A DNA stretch of 64,000 nt from NCBI RefSeq assembly GCF_030813635.1, contig NZ_JAUSUM010000001.1:992001-1056000 (forward strand), read 5' to 3'. The notes under the pieces are model-generated. The model had not been told where the DNA came from and did no database searches. It was given only the letters and a program-made list of their open reading frames with translations. The position numbers and the translations under genes are program-made. The stretch comes from Salibacterium salarium (GTDB lineage: Bacteria > Bacillota > Bacilli > Bacillales > Marinococcaceae). Below are positions 9,218-18,305 of the stretch, piece by piece (positions within the stretch are counted from its first letter, which is position 1; each line of letters opens with the position of its first letter).

Positions 9218-9453
9218 AGTTCAGAAAGGGATGCTGCGGGTGACTTTTGAACAATGTAGGATATTCATTTTGTTGTTTTCCTCTAGATGAGGCGGAGGAA
9301 GGGGTGTTACCTTTCCGGTTCAAACTGCTCGCGGCTCTCAAGGTGCTTTCGCTTCTCCTATGCTAAAACGTTAAGTCATCCATCACACCGTGAAGGTTAA
9401 AGAAGGAAAGAATTGGATATAATGGGAGCAGTAAATAAAAAGGCGGAAGATGT
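9218..9453. other. Intergenic region without a recognisable gene
   Basis: About 235 bases between the yteJ terminator and ytfI. I see a small hairpin near 9297-9320 (GGAAGGGGT / ACCTTTCC) and a possible -10 element TATAAT at 9418-9423 that could serve ytfI, with only a weak -35 (GGTTAA). No coding potential stands out. Confidence 0.4.
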
Positions 9454-10134
9454 ATGGGATGGGTAATAGGAATCTTAAGTATTTTAATTATTCTTGTAGG
9501 TGTCGTGGTCATTACTCCTGTGACCTTGTCGTTTCAATTTATACAGAAAAAAACAAATCAAGATCTTTATTTAAAAATAACGGTATGGCATGTTTTTTAT
9601 AAAACATTTGCACTTCCTGTCGTCTCTTTTGAAGAAGAAACGGGATCTCTTGTAATGAAAGAGAAAACGAAAGCTTCTACAGGAAAAATAGAAGAAAAGG
9701 ATATTAAAGAAACACCAGAAGAATTTCAGAATCAGGTGGAATCGCTCTGGCTATGGATTCGTCATATAACAGGATTGCGCACGATTTTGCATTCTTTTTT
9801 GAATAAATGGAAGGTTAAAGATTTTTACTGGAAAAGCAAAATTGGAACGGGGGATGCAGCTTGGACAGGATTGCTGTCTGGATCATTATGGTCTGTGAAG
9901 CATATCGCCGTTGGTTTGATGTCGGCTGTATTACAGCTAAGGTGTGATCCACAAATAGATATCGTGCCCGATTTTCAAAAAACAGCTTTAGATGTAGAGT
10001 TCTCATGTATGGTAACAACACGTCTCGGGCATGCTATCATTGCAGGAATTCGTGTCATCAAACACTTAAAAGGAAACATGTTTTCGTTGTGGAAAAAATC
10101 GAAAGAAGAATTGCGAAGGGAGGAAGCATCCTAA
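9454..10134 (+). CDS. ytfI: DUF2953 membrane protein YtfI
   Basis: A 226 aa protein of the DUF2953 family, with an N-terminal transmembrane segment (about 4-27) and a second hydrophobic stretch around residues 145-165. It contains KIGTGDAAWTGLLSGSLW, characteristic of the family. Its function is not known, but it is conserved with ytfJ in spore formers. Its stop codon overlaps the start of ytfJ (TAATG), which implies translational coupling and a shared sporulation-related role. Confidence 0.85.
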   Translation: MGWVIGILSILIILVGVVVITPVTLSFQFIQKKTNQDLYLKITVWHVFYKTFALPVVSFEEETGSLVMKEKTKASTGKIEEKDIKETPEEFQNQVESLWLWIRHITGLRTILHSFLNKWKVKDFYWKSKIGTGDAAWTGLLSGSLWSVKHIAVGLMSAVLQLRCDPQIDIVPDFQKTALDVEFSCMVTTRLGHAIIAGIRVIKHLKGNMFSLWKKSKEELRREEAS

Positions 10135-10565
10135 TGACAGATCATCCTATTCAAGGTTTAATGCGGACAGCGATGGAAAACTTAAAAGAAATGGTGGATG
10201 TAAACACGATTGTTGGTGATCCAGTAGATACTCCAGACGGTAGTGTTATTATTCCCGTAACAAAGGTAGGTTTCGGATTTGCTGCAGGCGGCAGTGAATT
10301 TATAACAAAGGAAAGCTCTGCATCAGTGCCAGAACATCCTTTTGGTGGCGGGAGCGGGGGAGGAGTTTCCATTACTCCTGTCGCATTCCTGATCGTTGGA
10401 TCAAATGGAGTTAAGATGGTACATCTTGACGAGAATACGCACCTATATGAAAAATTACTTGAATTCACACCTCAAGTGGTGGAAAAAATTCAAGACATGT
10501 TAAAAGGGAATCAGTCCAACCAATCGACTAACCAAAATAATTATGGACAAGAACCTCCCATTTAA
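10134..10565 (+). CDS. ytfJ: Spore protein YtfJ (GerW)
   Basis: A 143 aa member of the YtfJ/GerW family, found in the dormant spore and needed in B. subtilis for function of the cortex-lytic enzyme SleB. The sequence shows the conserved core VGDPVDTPDGSVIIPVTKVG, a Gly-rich stretch GGGSGGG near residue 67, and SITPVAFLIV. The frame extends upstream to 10005, but the ATG at 10134 follows GGGAGGA and overlaps the ytfI stop, so I used it. A terminator follows. Confidence 0.93.
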   Translation: MTDHPIQGLMRTAMENLKEMVDVNTIVGDPVDTPDGSVIIPVTKVGFGFAAGGSEFITKESSASVPEHPFGGGSGGGVSITPVAFLIVGSNGVKMVHLDENTHLYEKLLEFTPQVVEKIQDMLKGNQSNQSTNQNNYGQEPPI

Positions 10566-10569
10566 TGAA

Positions 10570-10605
10570 GACCCGGGTAGATTATTTCTCCCGGGTTCAG
10601 CTTTT
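10570..10605 (+). terminator. Intrinsic terminator after ytfJ
   Basis: ACCCGGG / CCCGGGT stem with a 12-base loop, followed by TCAGCTTTT. The stem is strong and the T tract short. Confidence 0.7.
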
Positions 10606-10619
10606 GCCATCTCCATAAA

Positions 10620-10648
10620 TTGATAAATTTTCTCAAAAAGCGTACGAT
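10620..10648 (+). promoter_or_regulatory. SigA-type promoter for tpx
   Basis: TTGATA at 10620-10625, 17-base spacer, TACGAT at 10643-10648. It is 41 bases before the tpx start codon. Confidence 0.6.
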
Positions 10649-10689
10649 AGAATTGTACATAGTAAGATTCAAGAAGGGAGAGAAATAAT

Positions 10690-11190
10690 ATGGCTAATGT
10701 TACATTCAAAGAAACGCCGATGACTCTTATGGGGAATGAAGTGAAACCAGGCGATAAAGCACCAGATTTTACAGTACTAGCTAACGACTTGTCAGAAGTT
10801 AGTCTTAAAGATTCAAAGGGGAAAGTCCGTTTAATTAGTGTCGTACCATCTGTAGATACTGGTGTATGCGATCAACAGACGCGCCGTTTTAATGAAGAAG
10901 CTGCGAACCTTGATAACGTAGAAGTTCTTACAATTAGTTGCGATCTTCCTTTTGCTCAAAAAAGATGGTGCGCGGCAGCAGGTATCGAAAACTTGCAAGT
11001 ACTGTCCGATCACCGTGACCTTTCTTTCGGAAAGAATTATGGGGTAGCGATGGAAGAACTTCGACTGTTAGCACGTTCTATTTTCGTTATTAACAGTGAT
11101 GGTGAAGTCACATATACAGAATATGTGCCAGAAGCAACGAATCATCCAGATTATGACGCGGCTATTGATGCTGTAAAAAAGGCAAAATAA
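10690..11190 (+). CDS. tpx: Lipid/thiol hydroperoxide peroxidase Tpx
   Basis: An atypical 2-Cys peroxiredoxin that reduces hydroperoxides with thioredoxin. The 166 aa length is exactly typical. The peroxidatic Cys60 is in PSVDTGVC and the resolving Cys94 in RWCAAAGIE; an extra Cys84 is present. It is monocistronic behind its own promoter, in the same position between ytfJ and ytxK as in B. subtilis. AGAAGGGAGAG precedes the ATG. Confidence 0.96.
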   Translation: MANVTFKETPMTLMGNEVKPGDKAPDFTVLANDLSEVSLKDSKGKVRLISVVPSVDTGVCDQQTRRFNEEAANLDNVEVLTISCDLPFAQKRWCAAAGIENLQVLSDHRDLSFGKNYGVAMEELRLLARSIFVINSDGEVTYTEYVPEATNHPDYDAAIDAVKKAK

Positions 11191-11465
11191 ACCCGGCATT
11201 GAGCGAAGGAATCGTCCATCAATTTTTTCATCTCTGTTTTAAGAAACATAGCGTATGGCATCGTAACTTGGTCGGCATTATCCAAATGTTGTCCCTGTGT
11301 GATCCAAACCACAGCTTTGCGCTGAAACAGCCGCAGAAAACCCTGTTCTGAAATGTATCGGAACAGGGTTTTCATATTAAACGCAATAATTTAAATTCTT
11401 CTCTATTTCTGCTATACTTTCGAAGGAAAAGTGAAAGAAGATGATTGTAGAAAGGGCGATGTCTC
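11191..11465. other. Intergenic region with a possible degenerate minus-strand ORF and a hairpin
   Basis: A minus-strand frame (11375 to 11151) reads like protein in its middle (for example DQVTMPYAMFLKTEMKKLMD), but it lacks a ribosome site and ends inside tpx. A perfect 12-bp stem AAAACCCTGTTC / GAACAGGGTTTT at about 11336-11371 could act as a terminator in either direction. I think this is a gene remnant plus a terminator, but I cannot identify the parent gene. Confidence 0.35.
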
Positions 11466-12458
11466 GTGCAACCGGTAACGGAGATAGAAAAACTGCATAC
11501 ATTAATCGATGAAATGGCTTCATCGATTCAAAAGCACACAGATGTTACGTATCTAGAAGCGCTAGCTGAAGCAGGCGAGAATATATTTCAACATGACATC
11601 ATTCAGAATTTGCCAGATGATGAAAAGAAAAGACTTGAAGAAAAACTACAGCAAGAACTTCCAGAAGAGATGAAAAAAGAACAAATCCGTAAAGCTTTCC
11701 AATTGGCAGTCATCAAAGGGATGAAGGAAGCGGTGCAGCCGCACCACGCCATGACTCCTGATGCTGTTGCGATGTTTATGGGCTATCTTGTGGAGAAGTT
11801 GACATCAAAAAGAGAATCGTTAGCACTGCTTGATCCTGCCGCGGGAACTGTTAATTTGTTGAGTGCGGTATTAAATCAAATTCCAAAAGAAACGATTGCG
11901 TACGGTACCGAAGTAGATGAAACGTTGTTGAAGATTGCATATGTACTGTCGAACTTACAAGAACATGATGTAGAGCTGTTTCATCAAGACAGCATTGAGA
12001 ACTTAGCTTCTCCTGAAGCGGACGTTGTTGTGTCAGATCTTCCTGTTGGTTATTATCCGAAAGACGATGTAGCAGAATCATTCCGATTGAAGGCAGAAGA
12101 AGGTCATTCCTATCTTCATCACCTTATGATTGAGAAAAGCATGAGTCACGTGAAACCCGGTGGTTTTTTCGTGTTACTCATTCCGAACTTTATTTTTGAA
12201 AGTGAAGAAGCCTCTGCCCTGCATCAATTTATTAAAGATGAAGCAGTGATTCTTGGTCTCCTACAGCTTCCAGGCTCGATGTTTAAATCAGGCCAATTTT
12301 GGAAAAGCATCTGGCTTCTGCAGAAAAAAGGTCCGGAGACAGTACAGCCGGGACAAGCATTGTTAGCTGAACTTCCTTCCTTTTCGAATCAGGAAGCATT
12401 GCTAGATATGATGAAACAAATGGATAAATGGTTTAAAGAAGAAGGGTTCACCTCCTGA
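11466..12458 (+). CDS. ytxK: Class I SAM-dependent methyltransferase-like protein YtxK
   Basis: A 330 aa protein of the N6-adenine DNA methylase superfamily fold. The SAM-binding motif is LLDPAAGTVNLL near residue 120, and the catalytic-type motif appears as SDLPVGYYP near 190 rather than the standard NPPY, as is usual for this family. There is no target-recognition domain or restriction partner nearby, so a DNA modification role is uncertain. The start is GTG. It sits between tpx and ackA as in B. subtilis. An extended -10 (TGCTATACT) lies around 11409. Confidence 0.85.
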   Translation: MQPVTEIEKLHTLIDEMASSIQKHTDVTYLEALAEAGENIFQHDIIQNLPDDEKKRLEEKLQQELPEEMKKEQIRKAFQLAVIKGMKEAVQPHHAMTPDAVAMFMGYLVEKLTSKRESLALLDPAAGTVNLLSAVLNQIPKETIAYGTEVDETLLKIAYVLSNLQEHDVELFHQDSIENLASPEADVVVSDLPVGYYPKDDVAESFRLKAEEGHSYLHHLMIEKSMSHVKPGGFFVLLIPNFIFESEEASALHQFIKDEAVILGLLQLPGSMFKSGQFWKSIWLLQKKGPETVQPGQALLAELPSFSNQEALLDMMKQMDKWFKEEGFTS

Positions 12459-12471
12459 TTCTTTAAACACT

Positions 12472-12505
12472 AACGGTGCTCTTTTAAATAAGAGTGCCGT
12501 TTTTA
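12472..12505 (+). terminator. Intrinsic terminator after ytxK
   Basis: AACGGTGCTCTT / AAGAGTGCCGTT stem with a 6-base loop and one G-T pair, followed by TTTTAT. Confidence 0.9.
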
Positions 12506-12511
12506 TACTTT

Positions 12512-12526
12512 CGGCAAGCGTATACA
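12512..12526 (+). promoter_or_regulatory. Possible CcpA cre site upstream of ackA
   Basis: CGGCAAGCGTATACA matches the right half of the Bacillus cre consensus (AANCGNWNNCW) with two mismatches on the left. ackA is CcpA-activated in B. subtilis from an upstream cre, so the position fits, but the match is imperfect. Confidence 0.35.
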
Positions 12527-12681
12527 TATCAGAATTTAGTGAAAGTATTGAATTTCATTGATATAGCAGGGGTTTCTTGCATTTACGACAGTCGGGTGTT
12601 TAAATAGAAAAGGTGAAAATGATCGAAGAAATTGCTGATTTAAAAACGAAAGTTTAATTTAATAAAAAAGGAGCATTATTT

Positions 12682-13869
12682 ATGGCTAATATTATGGCAA
12701 TCAATGCTGGTAGTTCATCGTTGAAGTTTCAACTATTGCGTATGCCCGAAGAAAAAATCATAACAAAGGGTGTAGTAGAAAGAATTGGTTTAGATGGTTC
12801 AATTATTACTATTGAACTTAATGAAGAGAAAGTAGAAAAGACTCCTGATATTCCAAATCATGCAGAAGCAGTAAAAATTTTGTTAGATGCTCTAACTGAT
12901 TATAATGTTATTCAGTCTCTTGATGAAATTGATGGCATCGGGCACCGTGTTGTACATGGAGGAGAAAAGTTTTCTGATTCTATCTTAATTGATGATAACG
13001 TGATTGAGGCAATAGAAGAAGTAAGCGAACTGGCTCCACTTCATAATCCTGCTAATCTAACAGGAATAAGAGCGTTTAAAGAAATTTTGCCGAATGTACC
13101 AGCAGTCGCTGTTTTCGATACAGCGTTTCATCAATCGATGCCAAAAGAAAAATATTTATACAGTATTCCGTATGAATATTATGAGCAATATGGAATACGT
13201 AAATATGGGTTCCACGGAACATCTCATAAATATGTAGGGCAGAGAGCAGCTGAATTAATGGAACAACCACAAACTGATCTCAAAATCGTTTCATGTCATA
13301 TTGGCAATGGTGTTAGTGTTACCGCTATTGATGGGGGCGAATCGGTAGATACATCGATGGGTTTCACACCACTTGCCGGTGTTACGATGGGAACTCGTTC
13401 CGGAAATATTGATCCTGCTCTGATTCCATTTATGATGGAAAAAACGAATCAATCCGCCGAAGAGATTATATCGATGTTAAATAAGAAAAGCGGTCTTGTT
13501 GGGTTGAGTAATGTTTCAAGTGATGTGCGAGATGTTGAAGGAAAAGCAAATGAGGGTAGTGAAAAAGCCCAGACGGCTTTAGATATATATGCAACGAGAA
13601 TTCATAAGTATATCGGAACGTATGCAGCAAGTATGAATGGCTTAGATGCTATTGTTTTCACGGCTGGGGTAGGTGAAAACAGCCTGACTATTCGAGAAAA
13701 AGTATGTCAAGGACTAGAATTTATGGGCGTTCAATTTGATAAAAATGCAAACCAGACAAGAGGAGAAGAAGCGTTTATTAATAAAGACGGCTCTCCTGTC
13801 AAAGTGTTGGTTGTACCAACGAATGAAGAAGTAATGCTCGCCCGTGATACAGTTCGGCTCGGCCAATAG
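12682..13869 (+). CDS. ackA: Acetate kinase
   Basis: Converts acetyl phosphate and ADP to acetate and ATP, the last step of overflow metabolism. It is 395 aa, a normal length. The N-terminal phosphate motif [14 protein letters not shown], the signature [16 protein letters not shown] near residue 175, and [10 protein letters not shown] are present. AAAAGGAG precedes the ATG. It is monocistronic between two terminators. B. subtilis has moaB between ackA and argG; it is absent here. Confidence 0.97.
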   Translation: MANIMAINAGSSSLKFQLLRMPEEKIITKGVVERIGLDGSIITIELNEEKVEKTPDIPNHAEAVKILLDALTDYNVIQSLDEIDGIGHRVVHGGEKFSDSILIDDNVIEAIEEVSELAPLHNPANLTGIRAFKEILPNVPAVAVFDTAFHQSMPKEKYLYSIPYEYYEQYGIRKYGFHGTSHKYVGQRAAELMEQPQTDLKIVSCHIGNGVSVTAIDGGESVDTSMGFTPLAGVTMGTRSGNIDPALIPFMMEKTNQSAEEIISMLNKKSGLVGLSNVSSDVRDVEGKANEGSEKAQTALDIYATRIHKYIGTYAASMNGLDAIVFTAGVGENSLTIREKVCQGLEFMGVQFDKNANQTRGEEAFINKDGSPVKVLVVPTNEEVMLARDTVRLGQ

Positions 13870-13884
13870 AATATAGGACGTTAA

Positions 13885-13919
13885 GAGCGGGCTCTCTGAT
13901 GATCAGGGCCCGCTTTTTG
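13885..13919 (+). terminator. Intrinsic terminator after ackA
   Basis: AGCGGGCTCT / AGGGCCCGCT stem, 9-base loop, then TTTTTGTG. Confidence 0.92.
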
Positions 13920-14224
13920 TGTTCATCACTAGTTTGCAGCAGAAGCGAATACAACGGGAAAAGCATAAAACGAAAATTCTTTGAGAACACCTCTGCTGCA
14001 AACGGATGTTGGACTATTTTCCAAAGCTTTGTATTTCTTGATTTTTTCGCAAAGGTTACAAAAATAGTGGAAATGAATATAAGTGTAGAAAATGCAAGTA
14101 TATTCATCGTGGTTTTATTATGTTTAAAAGTGTAATGCAATTAAAAAAGCTATTATAAAAGGGGATGAAAGATAATGGAGCTAGTTTTTCTAATGAGTTA
14201 AAAATAAATTTTTATGCTTTTTTG

Positions 14225-14239
14225 TGAATAAGTATTGCA
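14225..14239 (+). promoter_or_regulatory. ARG-box-like element overlapping the argG -35
   Basis: TGAATAAGTATTGCA resembles the ArgR/AhrC box (TGAAT-N4-ATTCA or ATKCA) with one deviation and overlaps the -35 element TTGCAA. Position suits arginine-dependent repression of argGH. Site assignment is by eye. Confidence 0.45.
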
Positions 14240-14263
14240 AATCCCTACAAGTCTTGTTAAAGT
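14235..14263 (+). promoter_or_regulatory. SigA-type promoter for argGH
   Basis: TTGCAA at 14235-14240, 17-base spacer, TAAAGT at 14258-14263, giving a leader of roughly 130 bases before argG. Confidence 0.5.
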
Positions 14264-14360
14264 ATTTAGTAACAGCAAACAGTTAATATGAATGAAATCG
14301 AAAGTGAGGCCAAGGCCTCTCCAATTTTTGCAAAACAATGTATAAAAATAATAACTTTAG

Positions 14361-14374
14361 TATGAATATTCATA
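14361..14374. promoter_or_regulatory. Palindromic ARG-box-like element in the argG leader
   Basis: TATGAATATTCATA is a perfect palindrome made of the ArgR half-site TGAAT and its complement, though without the usual 4-base spacer. It lies 24 bases before the argG start codon. Confidence 0.4.
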
Positions 14375-14397
14375 CCGGAGATGGAGGGTATAGCACC

Positions 14398-15603
14398 ATG
14401 GCGAAGAAAAAGATTGTATTGGCATATTCCGGAGGACTTGACACATCAGTTGCTATTCGGTGGCTTGCAGATCAAGGATATGACGTAGTGGCAGTTGGAT
14501 TGGACGTAGGAGAAGGGAAAGATCTTGAATTTGTGAAAGATAAGGCATTACAAGTTGGCGCTGTTCAATCGTATACCGTTGATGCTAAAAAAGAATTTGC
14601 AGAAGAGTTTGTCCTTCCAGCTATGCAGGCACATACGCTTTATGAACAAAAATATCCACTTGTTTCGGCATTATCAAGACCGTTAATTTCTAAAAAACTG
14701 GTTGAAATAGCTGAACAAACGAATGCTGACGCTGTGGCTCATGGTTGCACGGGGAAAGGAAATGACCAAGTTCGTTTTGAAGTGTCTATTCAAGCGTTGA
14801 ATCCGGACCTTGAAGTCCTTGCACCTGTAAGAGAATGGGGATGGTCTAGAGACGAAGAAATAGACTATGCGAAGAAAAATGAGATTCCGATTCCTATTGA
14901 CCTTGATAATCCATACTCCGTGGACCAAAACCTGTGGGGAAGAAGTAACGAGTGCGGAGCGTTGGAAGATCCGTGGGCTACCCCTCCAACTGGAGCATAT
15001 GAACTAACGGCGCCACTAGAAGAAACACCGGATGAACCTGACATGGTAGAAATTGAGTTTCAACAAGGAAAGCCGGTTGCATTAAACGGGACATCTTATG
15101 AATTGGATGACTTAATTTTGAAATTAAATGAAGTGGCTGGAAAGCACGGAGTAGGCAGAATTGATCATGTGGAAAACAGAATGGTTGGTATTAAATCAAG
15201 AGAAGTATATGAATGTCCGGGTGCGATGACGCTCATTACTGCCCATAAAGAATTAGAAGATCTTACGTTACCAAAAGAAGTAGCACATTTTAAACCAACT
15301 ATTGAGAAAAAGCTATCTGAAGTAATTTATGACGGCCTTTGGTTTTCTCAAATCAGAGACGGGTTGGAAGCCTTTTTAAAGGAAACTCAACAAAATGTAA
15401 CAGGATTGGTAAGAGTTAAACTCTTTAAAGGACATGCGATCGTAGAAGGAAGAAAGTCAGATCTTTCTCTTTATAATGAAAAGCTTGCCACCTATTCTAC
15501 AGACGATGAGTTTAACCATCAGTCAGCGGTTGGATTCATTAACTTGTGGGGACTTCCTACAAAAGTACACAGCATGGTGAACAAGAAAGGTGTCAACGTA
15601 TGA
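14398..15603 (+). CDS. argG: Argininosuccinate synthase
   Basis: Joins citrulline and aspartate with ATP in arginine biosynthesis. The 401 aa protein starts with [18 protein letters not shown], the PP-loop of the ATP pyrophosphatase fold, and has the substrate motif [12 protein letters not shown]. The frame is open from 14338, but the ATG at 14398 follows GATGGAGGG and matches the family start. The stop overlaps the argH start (ATGA), so the two are coupled. Confidence 0.97.
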   Translation: MAKKKIVLAYSGGLDTSVAIRWLADQGYDVVAVGLDVGEGKDLEFVKDKALQVGAVQSYTVDAKKEFAEEFVLPAMQAHTLYEQKYPLVSALSRPLISKKLVEIAEQTNADAVAHGCTGKGNDQVRFEVSIQALNPDLEVLAPVREWGWSRDEEIDYAKKNEIPIPIDLDNPYSVDQNLWGRSNECGALEDPWATPPTGAYELTAPLEETPDEPDMVEIEFQQGKPVALNGTSYELDDLILKLNEVAGKHGVGRIDHVENRMVGIKSREVYECPGAMTLITAHKELEDLTLPKEVAHFKPTIEKKLSEVIYDGLWFSQIRDGLEAFLKETQQNVTGLVRVKLFKGHAIVEGRKSDLSLYNEKLATYSTDDEFNHQSAVGFINLWGLPTKVHSMVNKKGVNV

Positions 15604-16979
15604 CGAAATTATGGGGTGGAAGATTTACAAAAAGCGCGGAAGAATGGGTGGATGCCTTTGGGGCATCCATCCCTTTTGATAAGGAGCTTGTAGAAGAAGA
15701 TATTGAAGGAAGTCTGGCTCATGTGAAAATGCTCGCTGCCTGTAATATTTTAACAAACGATGAAGCGTCAACAATCAAAACAGGTCTTGAAACCCTTTTA
15801 GAAAAAGCAAAGAAAGATGAGCTAGACTATTCTATTCAAAATGAAGATATTCACTTGAATTTAGAAAAATTTTTAACAGATGAAATAGGTCCGGTCGGGG
15901 GAAAACTGCATACGGGCAGAAGTAGAAATGATCAAATAGCGACAGATATGCATTTGTACTTAAAAAAACATACTGAGGAAATAATGGATGCTATCAAACA
16001 GATGCAACAGGCGCTTCTTCATCAGGCTGAACAACATATTGAAACAATAATCCCGGGCTATACTCATTTACAAAGAGCGCAGCCAATATCTTTTGCCCAC
16101 CATTTGCTCGCCTACTTCTGGATGCTTGAACGTGACTACGGACGGCTTCAAGACAGCTTGAAGAGAATGAATGTGTCGCCGCTTGGAGCAGGAGCTTTAG
16201 CAGGTACAACTTTTCCAATTGACCGTCATTATTCGGCGGAGTTATTAGGCTTTGATAGTATTTATGAAAATAGTCTGGATGCAGTGAGTGACCGCGATTT
16301 CATACTTGAATTTATGAGTGCGTCTTCGATGATTATGATGCATCTCTCCCGTTTGTCCGAAGAAATGATTCTTTGGTCAAGCCAAGAATTTAACTTTGTG
16401 GAATTAGATGATACGTTTGCGACAGGAAGCAGTATTATGCCGCAAAAGAAAAACCCGGATATGGCAGAATTAGTGCGCGGAAAAACGGGGCGTGTGTATG
16501 GAAATTTTGTTTCATTGTTAACGCTGTTAAAAGGTCTGCCGCTTGCTTATAATAAAGATATGCAGGAAGATAAGGAAGGCATGTTTGATACCGTTACAAC
16601 GGTGAAAGGATCTATTAAGATTTTTACTGGGATGATTGAAACCATGACAGTAAACACAGATGTGATGGCAAAAGAGACCCATTCGGATTTTTCGAATGCG
16701 ACAGAGCTGGCTGATTATCTAGCATCAAAAGGACTTCCATTCCGGGAAGCGCATGAAGTTGTTGGAAAGCTTGTGCTCACGTGTATCGAAAGAGGTATCT
16801 ATTTATTGGATTTACCGATGACTGATTATAAACAAGCGAGCTCCTTGTTTGAAGAGGATATTTATGATGTGCTGAAACCTTCTACTGTGGTGGCTAGACG
16901 AAATAGTGCGGGTGGAACTGGATTTGAGCAAGTTCGTAAAGCAATTGAATCGGGAAAAACCGCATTGCAGCAAAAGTAA
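15600..16979 (+). CDS. argH: Argininosuccinate lyase
   Basis: Cleaves argininosuccinate to arginine and fumarate. It is 459 aa, the normal length for the fumarase/aspartase superfamily member, with the signature [20 protein letters not shown] near residue 278 holding the catalytic serine loop, and [13 protein letters not shown] near residue 105. The ATG overlaps the argG stop codon. A strong terminator follows, so argGH is a two-gene unit. Confidence 0.97.
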   Translation: MTKLWGGRFTKSAEEWVDAFGASIPFDKELVEEDIEGSLAHVKMLAACNILTNDEASTIKTGLETLLEKAKKDELDYSIQNEDIHLNLEKFLTDEIGPVGGKLHTGRSRNDQIATDMHLYLKKHTEEIMDAIKQMQQALLHQAEQHIETIIPGYTHLQRAQPISFAHHLLAYFWMLERDYGRLQDSLKRMNVSPLGAGALAGTTFPIDRHYSAELLGFDSIYENSLDAVSDRDFILEFMSASSMIMMHLSRLSEEMILWSSQEFNFVELDDTFATGSSIMPQKKNPDMAELVRGKTGRVYGNFVSLLTLLKGLPLAYNKDMQEDKEGMFDTVTTVKGSIKIFTGMIETMTVNTDVMAKETHSDFSNATELADYLASKGLPFREAHEVVGKLVLTCIERGIYLLDLPMTDYKQASSLFEEDIYDVLKPSTVVARRNSAGGTGFEQVRKAIESGKTALQQK

Positions 16980-16980
16980 A

Positions 16981-17024
16981 AAGAGGGGCTGGTCCAAAAG
17001 TGATTTTGAGACCAGCCCCTTCTT
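16981..17024 (+). terminator. Intrinsic terminator after argH
   Basis: AAGAGGGGCTGGTC / GACCAGCCCCTTCTT stem of about 14 pairs with a 15-base loop. The T tract is interrupted. Confidence 0.85.
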
Positions 17025-17097
17025 GATGATGCAAAAAGTGTATTACGCCCATATTTAGGGGACGCTAGGTACGACTTTTTAAAAAGGAGTACAAGCC

Positions 17098-18234
17098 ATG
17101 AAAGCTGTAACCTATCAAGGGATAAAAGATGTAAAAGTAAAAGAAGTGGCGGATGCAACCATAGAAAAGAAAGATGATGTTTTAGTTCGTATTACCAGTA
17201 CAGCGATTTGCGGATCTGATTTACATCTAGTGCACGGCATGATTCCGCATTTTCCGGAAGGCTATATTATTGGTCATGAACCGATGGGAATTGTAGAAGA
17301 GATAGGGCCTGATGTTACAAAAGTGAAAAAGGGAGATCGCGTAATTGTGCCGTTTAATATCGCCTGCGGGGAGTGTTATTACTGCCAACATGAACTGGAA
17401 AGTCAGTGTGATAACTCGAATCCGCATGGAGAAGCAGGCGCTTATTTCGGCTATTCCGGGACGTTTGGAGGGTATCCTGGCGGCCAGGCGGAATTGCTGC
17501 GTGTTCCTTATGGAAATTTCACACCGTTTGTCGTTCCAGAAAGTTGTGAGCTGGAAGATGAAAAGATTTTGTTTTTGTCGGATATTATTCCAACCGCTTA
17601 TTGGGGTGTAGAACAGGCAAATGTTAAACAAGACGACACCGTTATTGTATTAGGGTGCGGACCGGTGGGACTGCTTGCGCAGAAATTTGCCTGGATGAAA
17701 GGCGCGAAACGGGTAATCGCGGTTGATTATGTGCAATACCGTCTTGAACACGCAAAACGGGCTAACAATGTTGAAGTCTTTGATTTTTCTAAATTTGATG
17801 ATTTAGGGAGTCATTTAAAGGAGCTAACCAAAGGCGGCGCTGATTCTGTAATTGATTGTGTGGGAATGGATGGGAAAAAGAATGCGGTAGAGATGGTGGA
17901 AACCGCGTTAAAGCTGCAAGGCGGAACGATGGGGCCGATTGTACTGGCAAGCCGTTGTGTACGTAAAGGTGGTACGGTCAGCATTGTCGGGGTTTATGGA
18001 ACGCGTTACAATGCGTTTCCGCTCGGAGATTTTTTTGCCCGCAATATTACCTTGAAAATGGGACAAGCCCCTATTATTCACTATATACCGACCCTTTATA
18101 AAAAAATAATTAACGAAGAATTCGATCCAACCGACATTATTTCTCATCAGCTGCCGATGGATCAAGCAGCATACGGATATGATATTTTTGACGAAAAACA
18201 CGATGATTGTATTAAAGTTGTATTAAAACCGTAA
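17098..18234 (+). CDS. Zinc-dependent alcohol dehydrogenase (formaldehyde dehydrogenase-like)
   Basis: A 378 aa medium-chain zinc dehydrogenase resembling glutathione-independent formaldehyde dehydrogenases and Bacillus AdhB. Catalytic zinc residues are in AICGSDLHLVHG and GHEPMGIVEEIG, the structural zinc site is CGECYYCQHELESQC, and the NAD-binding Rossmann motif is VLGCGPVGLLAQ near residue 185. The substrate cannot be set from sequence. It is monocistronic, preceded by AAAAGGAG, and faces the usp gene across a shared hairpin. It is not part of the B. subtilis version of this neighbourhood. Confidence 0.88.
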   Translation: MKAVTYQGIKDVKVKEVADATIEKKDDVLVRITSTAICGSDLHLVHGMIPHFPEGYIIGHEPMGIVEEIGPDVTKVKKGDRVIVPFNIACGECYYCQHELESQCDNSNPHGEAGAYFGYSGTFGGYPGGQAELLRVPYGNFTPFVVPESCELEDEKILFLSDIIPTAYWGVEQANVKQDDTVIVLGCGPVGLLAQKFAWMKGAKRVIAVDYVQYRLEHAKRANNVEVFDFSKFDDLGSHLKELTKGGADSVIDCVGMDGKKNAVEMVETALKLQGGTMGPIVLASRCVRKGGTVSIVGVYGTRYNAFPLGDFFARNITLKMGQAPIIHYIPTLYKKIINEEFDPTDIISHQLPMDQAAYGYDIFDEKHDDCIKVVLKP

Positions 18235-18243
18235 AAAGCACAA

Positions 18244-18298
18244 AAGAGTCTGTTCTCCGGTGGGGTTATCATCAAGAGACAGACTCTTCTAACTGAGA
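18244..18298. terminator. Bidirectional terminator between adh and usp
   Basis: AAGAGTCTGT / ACAGACTCTT stem with a large loop lies between the two converging genes, with a short T run only on the minus side. Confidence 0.6.
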
Positions 18299-18305
18299 TA
18301 GATTT

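Larger units (their letters stand above)
13920..14397. other. Long ackA-argG intergenic region with inverted repeats
   Basis: About 480 bases with no convincing gene. It contains a perfect 12-bp inverted repeat (13932-13943 and 13992-14003, GTTTGCAGCAGA), a perfect 9-bp inverted repeat ATGAATATA / TATATTCAT (14073-14081 and 14099-14107), an eight-codon ORF with a ribosome site at 14175-14201 (MELVFLMS), and the argG promoter with ARG-box-like elements. Overlapping frames on both strands around 13899-14140 have no recognisable protein character. Confidence 0.6.

Noticed and set aside
13799-14140. Overlapping open frames on both strands (78 and 113 codons) after ackA
   Set aside because: They overlap the ackA terminator and each other, have no ribosome sites and no recognisable protein features; AT-rich chance frames are more likely.
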